From positions 1-32,551 of the forward strand of contig WFRR01000010.1 of assembly GCA_015486375.1 (NCBI GenBank): 32,551 nucleotides of DNA, read 5' to 3'. How positions within the stretch are numbered: the stretch's first letter is position 1; each line of letters begins with the position of its first letter. Shown here one piece after another: positions 20,492-29,758 of the stretch. Under the pieces are notes generated by a model. That model saw nothing but the letters and a program-made list of their open reading frames with translations. It made no database searches and was not told the origin of the DNA. This stretch comes from Thiotrichaceae bacterium (GTDB lineage Bacteria; Pseudomonadota; Gammaproteobacteria; Thiotrichales; Thiotrichaceae). Position numbers and translations under genes: made by a program.

Positions 20492-20860
20492 TTATCCTGT
20501 TTTAAAGTCAGATTGATATCGCTCAATACATACACCCACTTCACTGGAATCTTTTACAGCATAAGGCTTGCCTAAACGTAGCTTAACCCAAGGGACATGC
20601 ATTTCACGAATTAACATTTCAACCAAATGTTCCGCCAGTGTTTCTACTAACTGGTACTCTGTCTCTTGCACTCGTTGTTTAATTCGCTGTGCTGCTTCTT
20701 TATAGTTTAAAGTATCAACAATACTATCACTGGCAGCAGGCTTACGATTATCCCAGCCCATCTCAACATCAATTCGTACCACTTGTCGCACACTACGTTC
20801 CCAATCATAAATGCCAATTAAAGCATCAACTCGCAAATCACGAATGTAAACAATATCCAT
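20492..20860 (-). CDS. folB: Dihydroneopterin aldolase FolB
   Basis: Cleaves 7,8-dihydroneopterin to 6-hydroxymethyl-dihydropterin and glycolaldehyde. 122 residues, nearly collinear with E. coli FolB: MDIVYIRDLRV, GIYDWER with E21, MGWDNRKPAASDSI, LVETLAEHL, and LRLGKPYAVKDSSEVGVCIER with catalytic K98. AAGGA lies about 12 bases before the ATG. It feeds folK just downstream on the same strand. A 97-bp gap separates it from the EPS glycosyltransferase upstream; no clear terminator is seen there, so EPS read-through is possible. Confidence 0.96.
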   Translation of the reverse strand: MDIVYIRDLRVDALIGIYDWERSVRQVVRIDVEMGWDNRKPAASDSIVDTLNYKEAAQRIKQRVQETEYQLVETLAEHLVEMLIREMHVPWVKLRLGKPYAVKDSSEVGVCIERYQSDFKTG

Positions 20861-20957
20861 CGATAAAGATCGTCCTTATATAAGAGGGTAAGCATTGTAA
20901 CCTGAAAATTTAAGGAAAGGATAATACAAGCTGATTTTGGCTTTCAGAAACTACGAT

Positions 20958-22097
20958 TTAGTCCACTGAAGGGAGAAAATTCATATAACGCTTCACAATT
21001 TTCTTGATTGGGAAAGTATGCTCAATATGTTCTCTTACATCCAACTTCAATTGCTCTCTAATGTCGTCAGGCATCAACAAGAGCTTTTCTATTTCAACTG
21101 CCATTTGTTTATGATCAGATATTTTAACAATCGCGCCTGTATCGTTCACGATTAAGGCAGCATCACCAACATCAGTAGAAACACAAGGTGTTCCACAAGC
21201 CATGGCTTCACAAAGTACATTGGGGAAGGCTTCTGTGACTGAACTTAATAAAAATACATCCAGTGCCGTATAAATCTTTTCAATATCAACCCGTGTTTTG
21301 GCAAAGCTGATGTATTTACTAATATTGTGAGTTTGGATCATTTTCATTAATTCAGCATTGTCCTCTGAGATACCACTACCACAGAGTAGGAAATGAATAT
21401 TTTCATGTTTATCAATTAGGTTTCGAGCAGCTTTGATAAAGCTTTCATGATCTTTCATAGGATCAAAACGGGCAATCATCCCCACCAAGAAAATATTTTC
21501 TGGAATATCAAGTTCTTGGCGGACAGCAAGACGGGCATCTTGATCAATTGTAAAACGTTTTAGATTATAGCCATTGGGAATGACCACGCTTTTTTTCTTA
21601 TCATAATAAATAGATTCATGCACTTCACGGGCTTTTTGTGCCACATAAATAATATGATCAGGAATAAAATAAGAAAATAAGGCTGATACTCTCACCACGA
21701 CACGAGTAGATATTTTTTCTTTTTCAGGCTGCATATAGGCATCCCGAACGCCCCAAATAATTTTGGGAACAGAGGCAAAATAAGCGGCTAAGCCTGCAAA
21801 TAAGCTAGCATGGTGCAACCATGTAAATACCACTTCAGGTTGCTCTTTCTTAATGATTTTTCTTAATTGAAAAAAGCTAGAAAGGTTAGGGCGTGACGCT
21901 TGCATACCTAATACCATGACTTTAACCCCCATTGCTTCTAAACGTTTGCCATAACCCCAATCATCTTTAAGGGAAATAACCACTACATTTTTGCGATTGC
22001 CTTCCTTGATAAGGGTGAATAAAAATGATTCAGCGCCACCATTTTGTAAACTGGTAATAATATGAAGCGTTTTTTTAGGGTTTTTTTGCAGTGACAT
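20958..22097 (-). CDS. GT4-family glycosyltransferase, last gene of the EPS operon
   Basis: 379-residue GT-B fold retaining glycosyltransferase. The N-terminal Rossmann half starts LHIITSLQNGGAESFLFTL, with the Gly-Gly-Ala-Glu acceptor-side loop common in GT4. The C-terminal half has VGMIARFDPMKDHESFIKAA, HFLLCGSG, and the E-x7-E nucleotide-sugar motif in SSVTEAFPNVLCEAMACGTP. Soluble and cytoplasmic, probably membrane-associated; adds a sugar to the lipid-linked repeat unit. Donor and acceptor unknown. AAGGA is 9 bases before the ATG. It follows the flippase gene by 70 bp. Confidence 0.93.
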   Translation of the reverse strand: MSLQKNPKKTLHIITSLQNGGAESFLFTLIKEGNRKNVVVISLKDDWGYGKRLEAMGVKVMVLGMQASRPNLSSFFQLRKIIKKEQPEVVFTWLHHASLFAGLAAYFASVPKIIWGVRDAYMQPEKEKISTRVVVRVSALFSYFIPDHIIYVAQKAREVHESIYYDKKKSVVIPNGYNLKRFTIDQDARLAVRQELDIPENIFLVGMIARFDPMKDHESFIKAARNLIDKHENIHFLLCGSGISEDNAELMKMIQTHNISKYISFAKTRVDIEKIYTALDVFLLSSVTEAFPNVLCEAMACGTPCVSTDVGDAALIVNDTGAIVKISDHKQMAVEIEKLLLMPDDIREQLKLDVREHIEHTFPIKKIVKRYMNFLPSVD

Positions 22098-22167
22098 AAT
22101 TTATCATCCTTTATACATTTTATTTTTATTAATATTTATTATTTTAAGATTTTTTTATCAAATTTCA

Positions 22168-23625
22168 CTAAGTTGATTTCTTATTAAAAAAATTACTCAG
22201 TTTAGGTTGAATAAATTCCTTGACATCATTTCGAATATTAGAAACATTGAATACTAATATTGTACTTAGATAAACAATAGCACCCAGTACGATTTGCACT
22301 AATAACCAACCCCAGCCTCTCATATCATATAATCCACTAATAGCCAAAATCATCACTAAGCTAGCAATCATAATTTTAAGCATTTCCATCTTTGGAATCG
22401 GAAGTGCATAGAATCTTTTGCCAACGTAATAGGTTAAGAGTAAACCCACTAATGAGGATAACATTGTTGCAATAGCTGCCCCTAAGATGCCGTAGATAGG
22501 AATTAAGATAATATTGAGTACAACGTTAACAATAGTGATCACTAACATAATCCACATAAGTTGCACGGTGTTCTTCTTGATTTGGAAAGCCATAGCAAAA
22601 TAGAATGCTTGGGTTGCAAAGAATAATTCTGCGATTGCAAGCCACGGAAAGACTTCCAAGCTACCCTGTAAAAATTCCTTACCAACTAATAGGTACAGTA
22701 AGTTGGGTGAGACCATAATTAGACCCGCGACTGCTGCCAGTGCGAATCCCATAAAGACAGAGGCATATTGTTTTAATTTTTCTTCAAGTAAGGCTTTATT
22801 ACCCTCTTCCAGTGCTTTAAGTACGATAGGATAAGCGGCAACTGATAATGATGACAGTAACATACTTAAGCTGCTACCAATTAAATTTCCTGCTACTGAA
22901 TAAATACCTGCGGCACTGAGACTCTCTAACTGAACAATTAAAAAACGATCTACTGTATTGCTAAATACTTGCAACGTAGTTGCCATTGCGACAGGCAGAC
23001 CATAGATAAATAATGACCTCATTAACTTACGATCTAAGCTCATTGCCGTATAGTATTTCCATATGTCTTTACTCGTGAATAGTATCAGTACGGTATAAGC
23101 AAGTAACAGAGCCAGAATAATACTAATAGGGCCAAAGCCTAAAATGACTAGAACAATGCCGATTGAAATAGAAATAATCGCCCGAAAAGAATTAATCATT
23201 GCATATTCTTTTGCCTTCAGTAAGGAGTTCTTTATTTTCATATTTAAATTAAATAAAGATTGCATAAAGAATAATACAAACCCTGCGATCATAATTTCAT
23301 TAGGAATCGTATAGTACTGGTTAACAATATAAAGTGTAATTGAGAAAATTGCTAATGACACTAGCATAATCAAGTTTACAATGGATGATATACTACCAAT
23401 CAGTACTTGCTTAGTGTACTTTTTCATGTTCCAGAAACGCACTAAGCTCATCCGTAACCAGTCAACTAATAAGGCACTGGCTAACCAGACGACCGTCATT
23501 ACTAAAGAATATAATGCATATTCTTCGGTAGAGAGATAACGGGTATAAACGGAAATAGAAATAATAGCCAATAAAATTGGCACAGCTTCTGCTGCAAGAT
23601 AAAAGCCTGAATGTTTAAGAAGCAT
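22168..23625 (-). CDS. Wzx-type polysaccharide flippase (MOP superfamily)
   Basis: 485 residues, about twelve to fourteen membrane helices, with the MOP/PST pattern: an N-terminal FYLAAEAVPILLAIISISVYTRYLSTEEY, a mid-protein repeat (SLFIYGLPVAMATTLQVFS NTVDRFLI), and LNIILIPIYGILGAAIATM near the C-terminus. Predicted to flip undecaprenyl-PP-linked repeat units across the inner membrane. GAGG is about 10 bases before the ATG. Placed between the Wzy-type gene and the GT4 gene, as usual for Wzx/Wzy loci. Confidence 0.92.
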   Translation of the reverse strand: MLLKHSGFYLAAEAVPILLAIISISVYTRYLSTEEYALYSLVMTVVWLASALLVDWLRMSLVRFWNMKKYTKQVLIGSISSIVNLIMLVSLAIFSITLYIVNQYYTIPNEIMIAGFVLFFMQSLFNLNMKIKNSLLKAKEYAMINSFRAIISISIGIVLVILGFGPISIILALLLAYTVLILFTSKDIWKYYTAMSLDRKLMRSLFIYGLPVAMATTLQVFSNTVDRFLIVQLESLSAAGIYSVAGNLIGSSLSMLLSSLSVAAYPIVLKALEEGNKALLEEKLKQYASVFMGFALAAVAGLIMVSPNLLYLLVGKEFLQGSLEVFPWLAIAELFFATQAFYFAMAFQIKKNTVQLMWIMLVITIVNVVLNIILIPIYGILGAAIATMLSSLVGLLLTYYVGKRFYALPIPKMEMLKIMIASLVMILAISGLYDMRGWGWLLVQIVLGAIVYLSTILVFNVSNIRNDVKEFIQPKLSNFFNKKST

Positions 23626-23673
23626 GGCTAAGCGACCTCATTTATTAATTAACTAATTAGATTTTTATTTTAT

Positions 23674-24855
23674 TTATTGATTCAAGGTTTGCTTTTTGAG
23701 CATAATCCAACAATGAGAAATCATCAGTGCATAAAATGACCATAAAATCGTATTGTCTTGTAAATTAGTGGTTAGTTGAGCAAATAAGAGTTGTACGAGT
23801 AAAATAATTAAAAAGTATTTATCAACCCCTTTTAAACGTAAGATTGAAAAAAGTATTCCAAAGACCAGTGATAGATAAAGAACAAAGCCAATAATGCCAT
23901 ATTCAACTAAAATACTGATATAGGTGTTATGGGCTTCTAAATCCATATGAGCGTTATTTGACATACGAGTAAAAGAATCAACACCCCGACCGATAAAAGG
24001 CTGATCTTTGAATCCATCAAAGCCAATCTGCCATATAACTTCACGTTCATTGAAGTTGCCTGCTTTAGCATTATGCCAAGTGGAAAATACTCGCAGTACT
24101 AATTCTTTTGGAATGTTTTTTATAATAGATCCAATCGATACGATAAATGCAAAGCTAACAATAATTTTTTCGAAAAACTGCATTCGTGATACTTGATAAA
24201 TGCCAAATATAAGCCCCAGTAATAAAATTACAAACCCCATTCGTGAACCTGTTAAAAAGGAGGCACTAATAAAGGCTGGAATTGTGCCTAGAATTAATAG
24301 TCGCAGCCATATTTTCTTATAAAGACTGGAAATATAGAGTGCAAAGGTCATACCAAAACCCAGTGTAATCGCCATTTCATTAGCACCAATATCATAAGCC
24401 GTGTAACGACCACTTTCACCACCCCCCTCTTGAATTTCCATACCAAAGTTATAATTAACCACTCGGGCAAGAAAGAAAATAGCAAGAAATACCGCAATAT
24501 AAGCATGATTTAAACGTTGCTTAGTATTAATCGAATACCAGTAGATAATCAACATGACCATAAAATAGAAATTGAGTAAAAACAGCCGCCAAGCAGTATC
24601 AGCAGGTGTTGTCGTCCAAATATAACTCAGTGATGACCAGAACAAGTAAAAGAAAAACAAGGTGTGGAGACGAGTAAATTGTGGCATTTTCTCGCCTAAA
24701 GCAAAGATCAATAAAACGATTCCAAATGACATCGGTGCAGCACCGATAATTAATGGGCCATATGGCGTATGTAACATTCCATCTAGAGCAACGGTTGTTG
24801 CAACAAAAAATAAGAATAAAGCATAAGATAGCTTTCTAAGCTGCTGTATATTCAT
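23674..24855 (-). CDS. Wzy polymerase / O-antigen ligase-like membrane protein
   Basis: 393 residues with about ten to twelve membrane helices. A large periplasmic loop has GNFNEREVIWQIGFDGF.DQPFIGRGVDSF and EAHNTYISILVEYGIIG, the Wzy_C/WaaL signature in which an Arg and an His act on the lipid-PP-linked glycan. TGSRMGFVILL precedes it. In this operon polymerisation of repeat units is the likely role; ligase cannot be excluded. The frame opens at a TTG at 24870, but the ATG at 24855 (MNIQQLRKLSYA) is the better start. 32 bp after the GINT1-like gene. Confidence 0.9.
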   Translation of the reverse strand: MNIQQLRKLSYALFLFFVATTVALDGMLHTPYGPLIIGAAPMSFGIVLLIFALGEKMPQFTRLHTLFFFYLFWSSLSYIWTTTPADTAWRLFLLNFYFMVMLIIYWYSINTKQRLNHAYIAVFLAIFFLARVVNYNFGMEIQEGGGESGRYTAYDIGANEMAITLGFGMTFALYISSLYKKIWLRLLILGTIPAFISASFLTGSRMGFVILLLGLIFGIYQVSRMQFFEKIIVSFAFIVSIGSIIKNIPKELVLRVFSTWHNAKAGNFNEREVIWQIGFDGFKDQPFIGRGVDSFTRMSNNAHMDLEAHNTYISILVEYGIIGFVLYLSLVFGILFSILRLKGVDKYFLIILLVQLLFAQLTTNLQDNTILWSFYALMISHCWIMLKKQTLNQ

Positions 24856-24887
24856 AACACCATCAATCAATCGTTTTTATTATTAAT

Positions 24888-26453
24888 TTAATAGGCAAAA
24901 ATATCACTAACTGATAAGTTTCCCTCGTGATTATAAGTATGCAGACCTGAAACACGTGAACTCCATTCGGCAGTGTCTTCGTGTATCTTTTTCTCTTTAT
25001 AGTTCTCTGTACTTAATTCAATAATTTCATTGATATTAAGTCCTTTACCATAAATGGCGGCACAAGATTGTGATGGACGATATAACTTACCATTATTACT
25101 AAATATCTTACCCGCAGGCCTTGCATTGGTTGCGTCCGATACGACAGGATTGTTTTTATGAGCTGTCCAATTGTTACCGAGTGGGTTATCACTGTAAAAA
25201 ATATGTAAGTCTTCTGTATTCATGCATTTATCATGACCACAGATAACGCTAAACATCCACCATAGACCGTTATGCTCAATTAATGTTGTATCGCAAGCAC
25301 GCACATCTTGCATGATATTTTTTTGGAATTCCCATTTTTCAGGAAAGGCGTTACATTTATACAGCTCAATGGTTCTATTTTCAGCAGACTCAGGAATCAT
25401 GTAATACGCGTCCTCATACTGAAAAATAAAAGGATAAGAAAGATGGTAGTCTTTTTGTAATATTTTCTTGGGTTTGGTAAAGCTTTTGTCCGCATTCATT
25501 TTGATATAGGAGATATAGCCTTTCCAATCCTTATAGGAGAGTTCTTCGAAAAATATATAGGATTCGTTGTCTTTAATGACAACAAAGGGATCCGCCCAAA
25601 ACATACCCCTCGGAGGAGAGAGCCGATTATAGGTATGAATAGGCGGAGTCTTTAGGTGCTCTTTTGAATGATCTTCGCTATGACTAAATAATAACATCCA
25701 GCGAGTATCAAATGCATAACGGAATACTGCTTGACGCGTATAACGTTTAATAGAAGTTAAATAGTAGGGTATTGATTTAACTTTATTTTCATTAATTATT
25801 TTTTCTTTTTTTAATAAATTTATTGATTTATCAGCAGTTAAGTGTGCTTCTCCATGTAAAGCCAAACGCTCGATCAACATAGGAATAAATAGGCTACAAC
25901 CCCAGAGAATATTTTCTATACTGCTACGTAAGGAAACATGATCCATACCTGATTTCTTTTCATGCAGGATAAATGATTTTTGTTTGAATTTCTCAGCAAT
26001 AATACCTGTACGAATATAACCTTGCTTTTGCATATATTCATATTTACCTACATTTTGTGAGCTTCGATTATTGTTTTCACCGAAGAAGAAACGCCAAATA
26101 CCATACTTTGCCGAAAATGCATTATTTGTTTCAACCTTGCTAGTAGAAAGATTGATAATCATATCATGCTTGACATGCTTAATATCAAACAATGATAGTA
26201 CCGTATTATCGATATTATCAACATTCATATCGTGTAAGGCATGGTAATCCATACCTAACACTTTTCTCTTAAGTAATCGAGGTAAAGTAGATTGAGGGTA
26301 AACTGCATTCGTCCATTTTTTACATTCATCATTTAAATTAATAATATTAACCCCTTCAACATAAGGTGAAGATTTAATATTTTCTATGATGCTATATTTC
26401 CAGATTTCTATTCTTTTATGATCAATAATGATGGTAATATTGAATGCTTGCAT
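24888..26453 (-). CDS. Formyltransferase-like / GINT1-like two-part protein in EPS operon
   Basis: 521 residues, no signal peptide or clear membrane helix. Residues 1-200 resemble the degenerate formyltransferase-like domain found in such proteins (NITIIIDHKRIEIWKYSIIE; KYGIWRFFFGENNN; SLRSSIENILWGCSLFI). Residues about 275-521 look like the five-bladed propeller-like N-domain of glucosamine inositolphosphorylceramide transferase (GINT1): MFWADPFVVIKD, YIFFEELSYKDWKGYIS, HLSYPFIF, YYMIPESAENRTIELY, DTTLIEHNGLWWMF, ARPAGKIF, YRPSQSC. Bacterial examples sit in polysaccharide loci with unproven activity. A sugar-modifying or transferring role is inferred. AAAGGAT is 9 bases before the ATG. Confidence 0.75.
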   Translation of the reverse strand: MQAFNITIIIDHKRIEIWKYSIIENIKSSPYVEGVNIINLNDECKKWTNAVYPQSTLPRLLKRKVLGMDYHALHDMNVDNIDNTVLSLFDIKHVKHDMIINLSTSKVETNNAFSAKYGIWRFFFGENNNRSSQNVGKYEYMQKQGYIRTGIIAEKFKQKSFILHEKKSGMDHVSLRSSIENILWGCSLFIPMLIERLALHGEAHLTADKSINLLKKEKIINENKVKSIPYYLTSIKRYTRQAVFRYAFDTRWMLLFSHSEDHSKEHLKTPPIHTYNRLSPPRGMFWADPFVVIKDNESYIFFEELSYKDWKGYISYIKMNADKSFTKPKKILQKDYHLSYPFIFQYEDAYYMIPESAENRTIELYKCNAFPEKWEFQKNIMQDVRACDTTLIEHNGLWWMFSVICGHDKCMNTEDLHIFYSDNPLGNNWTAHKNNPVVSDATNARPAGKIFSNNGKLYRPSQSCAAIYGKGLNINEIIELSTENYKEKKIHEDTAEWSSRVSGLHTYNHEGNLSVSDIFAY

Positions 26454-26505
26454 AGTAATATCCTTTTATTTATTATCAGTATTTGGATGTTTGTTATTTA
26501 AATGA

Positions 26506-27603
26506 TTATTTTTTGTGGATATTGTTATTAACAGTATCACTTATCTTTGTTTTACTCGCAAATCGAATAATTCTTTTGTATATATAAACATAAACTACTG
26601 CAAAATAAATAAATAATGCGATGAGTGCTAAGGTATTTTCACGTAACACGATGGCAGGGAATACCGTAATCAAGCTAAGTAACCACATTACAGGTGAAGT
26701 CATTGAATTTGAAAGATAATTTTCAGAACGATTGAATATCTTACAAATAATACGATTATGAACCAACATATGTAAATGCAGCTTATCAGGTACCATTGCT
26801 GATTGACCACGCACAATCCGCTTTCTATAAATGCTGAATAATGTTTCCATAATAGGATAGGCTAATACAACCACAGGGAACCAAGGTGAAATATCAGTAT
26901 TTCTATACACTAATAAGATAGACATTTCGGCTAATGCAAAGCCAATAAAGTATGCTCCGCCATCACCCATGAATATCTTTCCAAAAGGAAAGTTTAGGAT
27001 CATAACGCCTGCAATAGACATTGCTAGTGTTAAAGACATCGCCATAATAAGAGAGTCATCACTTAAAAATGCGGCATAACTGATAGCAAGCGCACTGATA
27101 ATACTCACACCGGGCATTAAACCGTTAAAACCATCAATAATATTAATTGATTGGGTAATACCACTGACGATTAATAAGGTTACTAAAAAAGAAATAATAG
27201 TAACTTGTAACATAACATCAACGAAATCGAGTCCTAAACTACGGATTTCTGCATTAAGTAACCAAAATGCCAATGCACTAGACGCAATGGTTAAAATTAA
27301 ACGAATTTTCGCGGATACATTGCCTGTAATATCTTCAATAATACCTGCAAGAAAAATAGGAGTTGCTGAGGCAACAAACATTAATGGGTAAGTAATATCA
27401 TCCATATAAAATGAAAGTAGTAATACACCGCAGATAAAACTAAAGAAAACGGAAATACCACCAATACGGGGGATCGGTTGAGTATGAAACTTTTGATCAC
27501 CATCAAAATTGGAGTCCATACCGAAGTCAACTATTTTGCTGAATTTTATTATATAAAATGTAACAAAGAGTGATATTGCAAGAACTAGAAAGTGGGATAG
27601 CAT
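26506..27603 (-). CDS. Polyprenyl-phosphate HexNAc-1-phosphate transferase (WecA/WbpL/MraY family)
   Basis: Polytopic inner-membrane enzyme that starts the repeat unit by placing a sugar-1-phosphate on undecaprenyl phosphate. 365 residues with about ten to eleven helices. Motifs: HTQPIPRIGGISVF (40-53), GIIEDITG (88-94; the usual Asp-Asp pair is Glu90-Asp91), NIIDGFNGL (154-162), FPFGKIFMGDGGAYFIGF (205-222) and DKLHLHM with the H-x-H pair (273-279). The Arg/Lys-rich loop before DKLHLHM is the sugar-recognition region. A near-ideal AGGAGG lies 8 bases before the ATG, stronger than other genes here. A 246-bp gap upstream may hold a second promoter. Confidence 0.93.
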   Translation of the reverse strand: MLSHFLVLAISLFVTFYIIKFSKIVDFGMDSNFDGDQKFHTQPIPRIGGISVFFSFICGVLLLSFYMDDITYPLMFVASATPIFLAGIIEDITGNVSAKIRLILTIASSALAFWLLNAEIRSLGLDFVDVMLQVTIISFLVTLLIVSGITQSINIIDGFNGLMPGVSIISALAISYAAFLSDDSLIMAMSLTLAMSIAGVMILNFPFGKIFMGDGGAYFIGFALAEMSILLVYRNTDISPWFPVVVLAYPIMETLFSIYRKRIVRGQSAMVPDKLHLHMLVHNRIICKIFNRSENYLSNSMTSPVMWLLSLITVFPAIVLRENTLALIALFIYFAVVYVYIYKRIIRFASKTKISDTVNNNIHKK

Positions 27604-27849
27604 GTCAGATTCCTCCTGCTGCTATATAACCATTGGTAAAATGGTTTTGGTTAAAATTTAATTTAACTTATTTTGAACAAATACAAGCCTTAAAGGTACT
27701 GCTTTTAGATTATAAATATTTTTTTATGGACGTATGGTTGTATTAAATGAAGTGATACCGCTGGTATACTTTAAACAACCTAATACGAAAATATAATCAA
27801 TTTATTTAAGCTTGGTAAAATTTATTTTTATTTTTTATTCAGAATAAGT
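27604..27849. other. 246-bp gap inside the EPS operon
   Basis: AT-rich, no gene. It contains a 7-bp hairpin close to the next gene's start (AACCATT 27628-27634 with AATGGTT 27639-27645, read on either strand). It also holds a small ATACC-GCT-GGTAT inverted repeat (27755-27767). No clear -35/-10 pair was found, but the size of the gap and the strong Shine-Dalgarno site after it suggest separate control of the downstream five genes. Confidence 0.4.
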
Positions 27850-28845
27850 TCATATATTATTTATTTTATTAGAGATTTCAGCCATCGTTAATGACTGCAT
27901 ATTGTATTGAAGCTTTAACTTTTGATAGTGTCGTAAAATACTTTCTAAAAATTGAATCCGTTCTACCACATTATTACCGAAATCTTCGGGATGCCACCAT
28001 AAATGAAAAATTTCACCTTGTTTTGCAGCATGTTCCATTGCCTTGCAAATACGTTTCTTTTTAGCCGAATTTAAAAAAGACCAGCTTTGTCCATGAGAAC
28101 GTAATTGACGACTGGATGGAAGGTTATAAGGCATATTGGGTTTAGTCTTATTCTTAACATCCTGTAATGAATAAGTATGAAAGCCTGATAAATTAATTAA
28201 GGCATCAAACTGTTTTAATACACGTTTAAAGAAAGGAATATTTTCTTCACTGGAAGCCCGATATAACCAACTGTCTTCATTACCACGATAACTACTAATA
28301 CCTGCTTGCTTCAAAATGGATAAATAATCACTATTCCATTGATTACGAGGAAAGACCAAACTTTCCAGTTTGATGTCCTTCGTTGTTGCAATATTAACCG
28401 CCGCTTGTATATCAGCAGCAAAAGCGGCTGTTGAAGGCGTATTTTCTAAACAGTAATAATGTGAAAAGGTATGACTGGCAATTTCTTGATAATCAGTCAC
28501 TTTAATTAAATCTAATAAAGCAGGTGCAAAATGGTAAGCATTATTCCAATCAGCACTTTTATCCGCATAGTGACGTAAATACTGATAGGCATTCAGTTTC
28601 TTGTTCAAATATTGCGGTTCGATTTGTGGATAAAATGCAGAAGCAGCTTGTGCATCTTGTGCAAAGAGTAGCCCAACACTTGCCCATGTTGCATGAACTT
28701 GATATTGCTTAAATAAACGCAACATCTCTCGAACCGCTTCAGGTGTTCCCTGTAAATCTTCTGAAAATTCATCTGCATTACAGACATCTAACATGCCCCA
28801 GTACAGTTCAAAGTCCAAAGAAATAGTAAAGATTCCTTGCTTCAT
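27850..28845 (-). CDS. NodB-type polysaccharide deacetylase
   Basis: 331 residues, no signal peptide, so cytoplasmic if the start is right. The metal-binding set of the carbohydrate-esterase-4 fold is visible: D11 in TISLDFELYWG (the usual D-D is D-F-E here) and H125/H129 in EIASHTFSHYYC. VFPRNQWN and HLWWHPEDFG supply later conserved positions. Expected to remove acetyl groups from an N-acetylated or O-acetylated sugar of the polysaccharide or its lipid-linked precursor. It begins 8 bases after the export-lipoprotein stop, so it is in the same transcript. Confidence 0.9.
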   Translation of the reverse strand: MKQGIFTISLDFELYWGMLDVCNADEFSEDLQGTPEAVREMLRLFKQYQVHATWASVGLLFAQDAQAASAFYPQIEPQYLNKKLNAYQYLRHYADKSADWNNAYHFAPALLDLIKVTDYQEIASHTFSHYYCLENTPSTAAFAADIQAAVNIATTKDIKLESLVFPRNQWNSDYLSILKQAGISSYRGNEDSWLYRASSEENIPFFKRVLKQFDALINLSGFHTYSLQDVKNKTKPNMPYNLPSSRQLRSHGQSWSFLNSAKKKRICKAMEHAAKQGEIFHLWWHPEDFGNNVVERIQFLESILRHYQKLKLQYNMQSLTMAEISNKINNI

Positions 28846-28853
28846 GATATTGA

Positions 28854-29603
28854 TTACTGTGATGCTGTTGCACGTGGAGCAGGTGCAAATGGGGTTACGA
28901 AAGGGGTTAATACACCTCCGAATAATTCAATACCACGTTTAGTCTTATAGTAGGCATCTGCTCTGTGAATAACGATTCGATCATCATTGTGTAAAATCGG
29001 GTCTTTCGCTGCACCATTGCGAATTGCCTTCAAATTGACATGATAACGGCTCACTGCACCTGACGGAGCTTTTCGGAATAAGAAAATTTTATTGATATTA
29101 GCAAATTCACTTAGCCCACCTGAGGTAGCAATGGCTTGTAATAAAGTTCCACCGCCTTTAACAGGGTACACACCCGGTTTAACTGCAAAACCTTCAATGG
29201 TAACCCGTCGTTGGGTCGCTTCTTTAACCAGTACGGTAACCTGAGGGTTCTTTAAATAACGGCTAGCTAAACGTTGTTCAATGCTATTTTCAAGCTGTTC
29301 TGAGGTTAAACCTTTGGCTCGAACACTACCAATTAAGGGTAATGAAACATGACCACTATCACTAACACGTACCCCAATTTTTGATAAATCAGGCACTTTA
29401 TAAACTTGAATGTCCAGTAAATCTTGCGCTTGGATCTGATCGTTCTGTGGCACACTACTGGGTGCTTGTGCAAGGGAGACTTGTTTACTACTACTAAATG
29501 AGTCTGTTGTACCCGCTGGGTAATTTTTATAATCTTTAGCACCTGTACAACCGCCAATAAATACGCAAGTACTGATTCCCAATACGATGTTTCTGGAAAC
29601 CAT
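28854..29603 (-). CDS. Wza-like polysaccharide export lipoprotein, short form
   Basis: Outer-membrane/periplasmic export channel subunit. Signal peptide with lipobox FIGG-C19. A Poly_export domain (about 55-130: QNDQIQAQDLLDIQVYKVPDL, VSLPLIGSVRAKGLTSEQL, NPQVTVLVKEA) is followed by one SLBB domain (about 132-212). At 249 residues it lacks the second SLBB and most of the C-terminal part of E. coli Wza (379). A TTG at 29618 opens the frame, but AGGAG overlaps it and sits about 8 bases before the ATG at 29603. First gene of the EPS operon. No Wzc-type co-polymerase follows. Confidence 0.93.
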   Translation of the reverse strand: MVSRNIVLGISTCVFIGGCTGAKDYKNYPAGTTDSFSSSKQVSLAQAPSSVPQNDQIQAQDLLDIQVYKVPDLSKIGVRVSDSGHVSLPLIGSVRAKGLTSEQLENSIEQRLASRYLKNPQVTVLVKEATQRRVTIEGFAVKPGVYPVKGGGTLLQAIATSGGLSEFANINKIFLFRKAPSGAVSRYHVNLKAIRNGAAKDPILHNDDRIVIHRADAYYKTKRGIELFGGVLTPFVTPFAPAPRATASQ

Positions 29604-29728
29604 CTTTTCTCTCCTCAAGTGTTCTTATAATTAATTATTTAGATTGTTAAGATTGTGTTTATTTATAAGGTTTGGGTAAACCAAGCCATCTGCACAAACT
29701 AAATAATTTTGTAATTCTTGTAATTTAA

Positions 29729-29758
29729 TTTATATTTTTAAGAAATAACACAATGCAA
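29729..29758 (-). promoter_or_regulatory. Candidate promoter of the EPS operon
   Basis: On the minus strand TTGCAT (29758-29753) and TATAAA (29734-29729) are 18 bp apart. Transcription would begin near 29722, giving a leader of about 120 bases before the Wza-like gene. In so AT-rich a region chance matches are likely. Confidence 0.35.
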
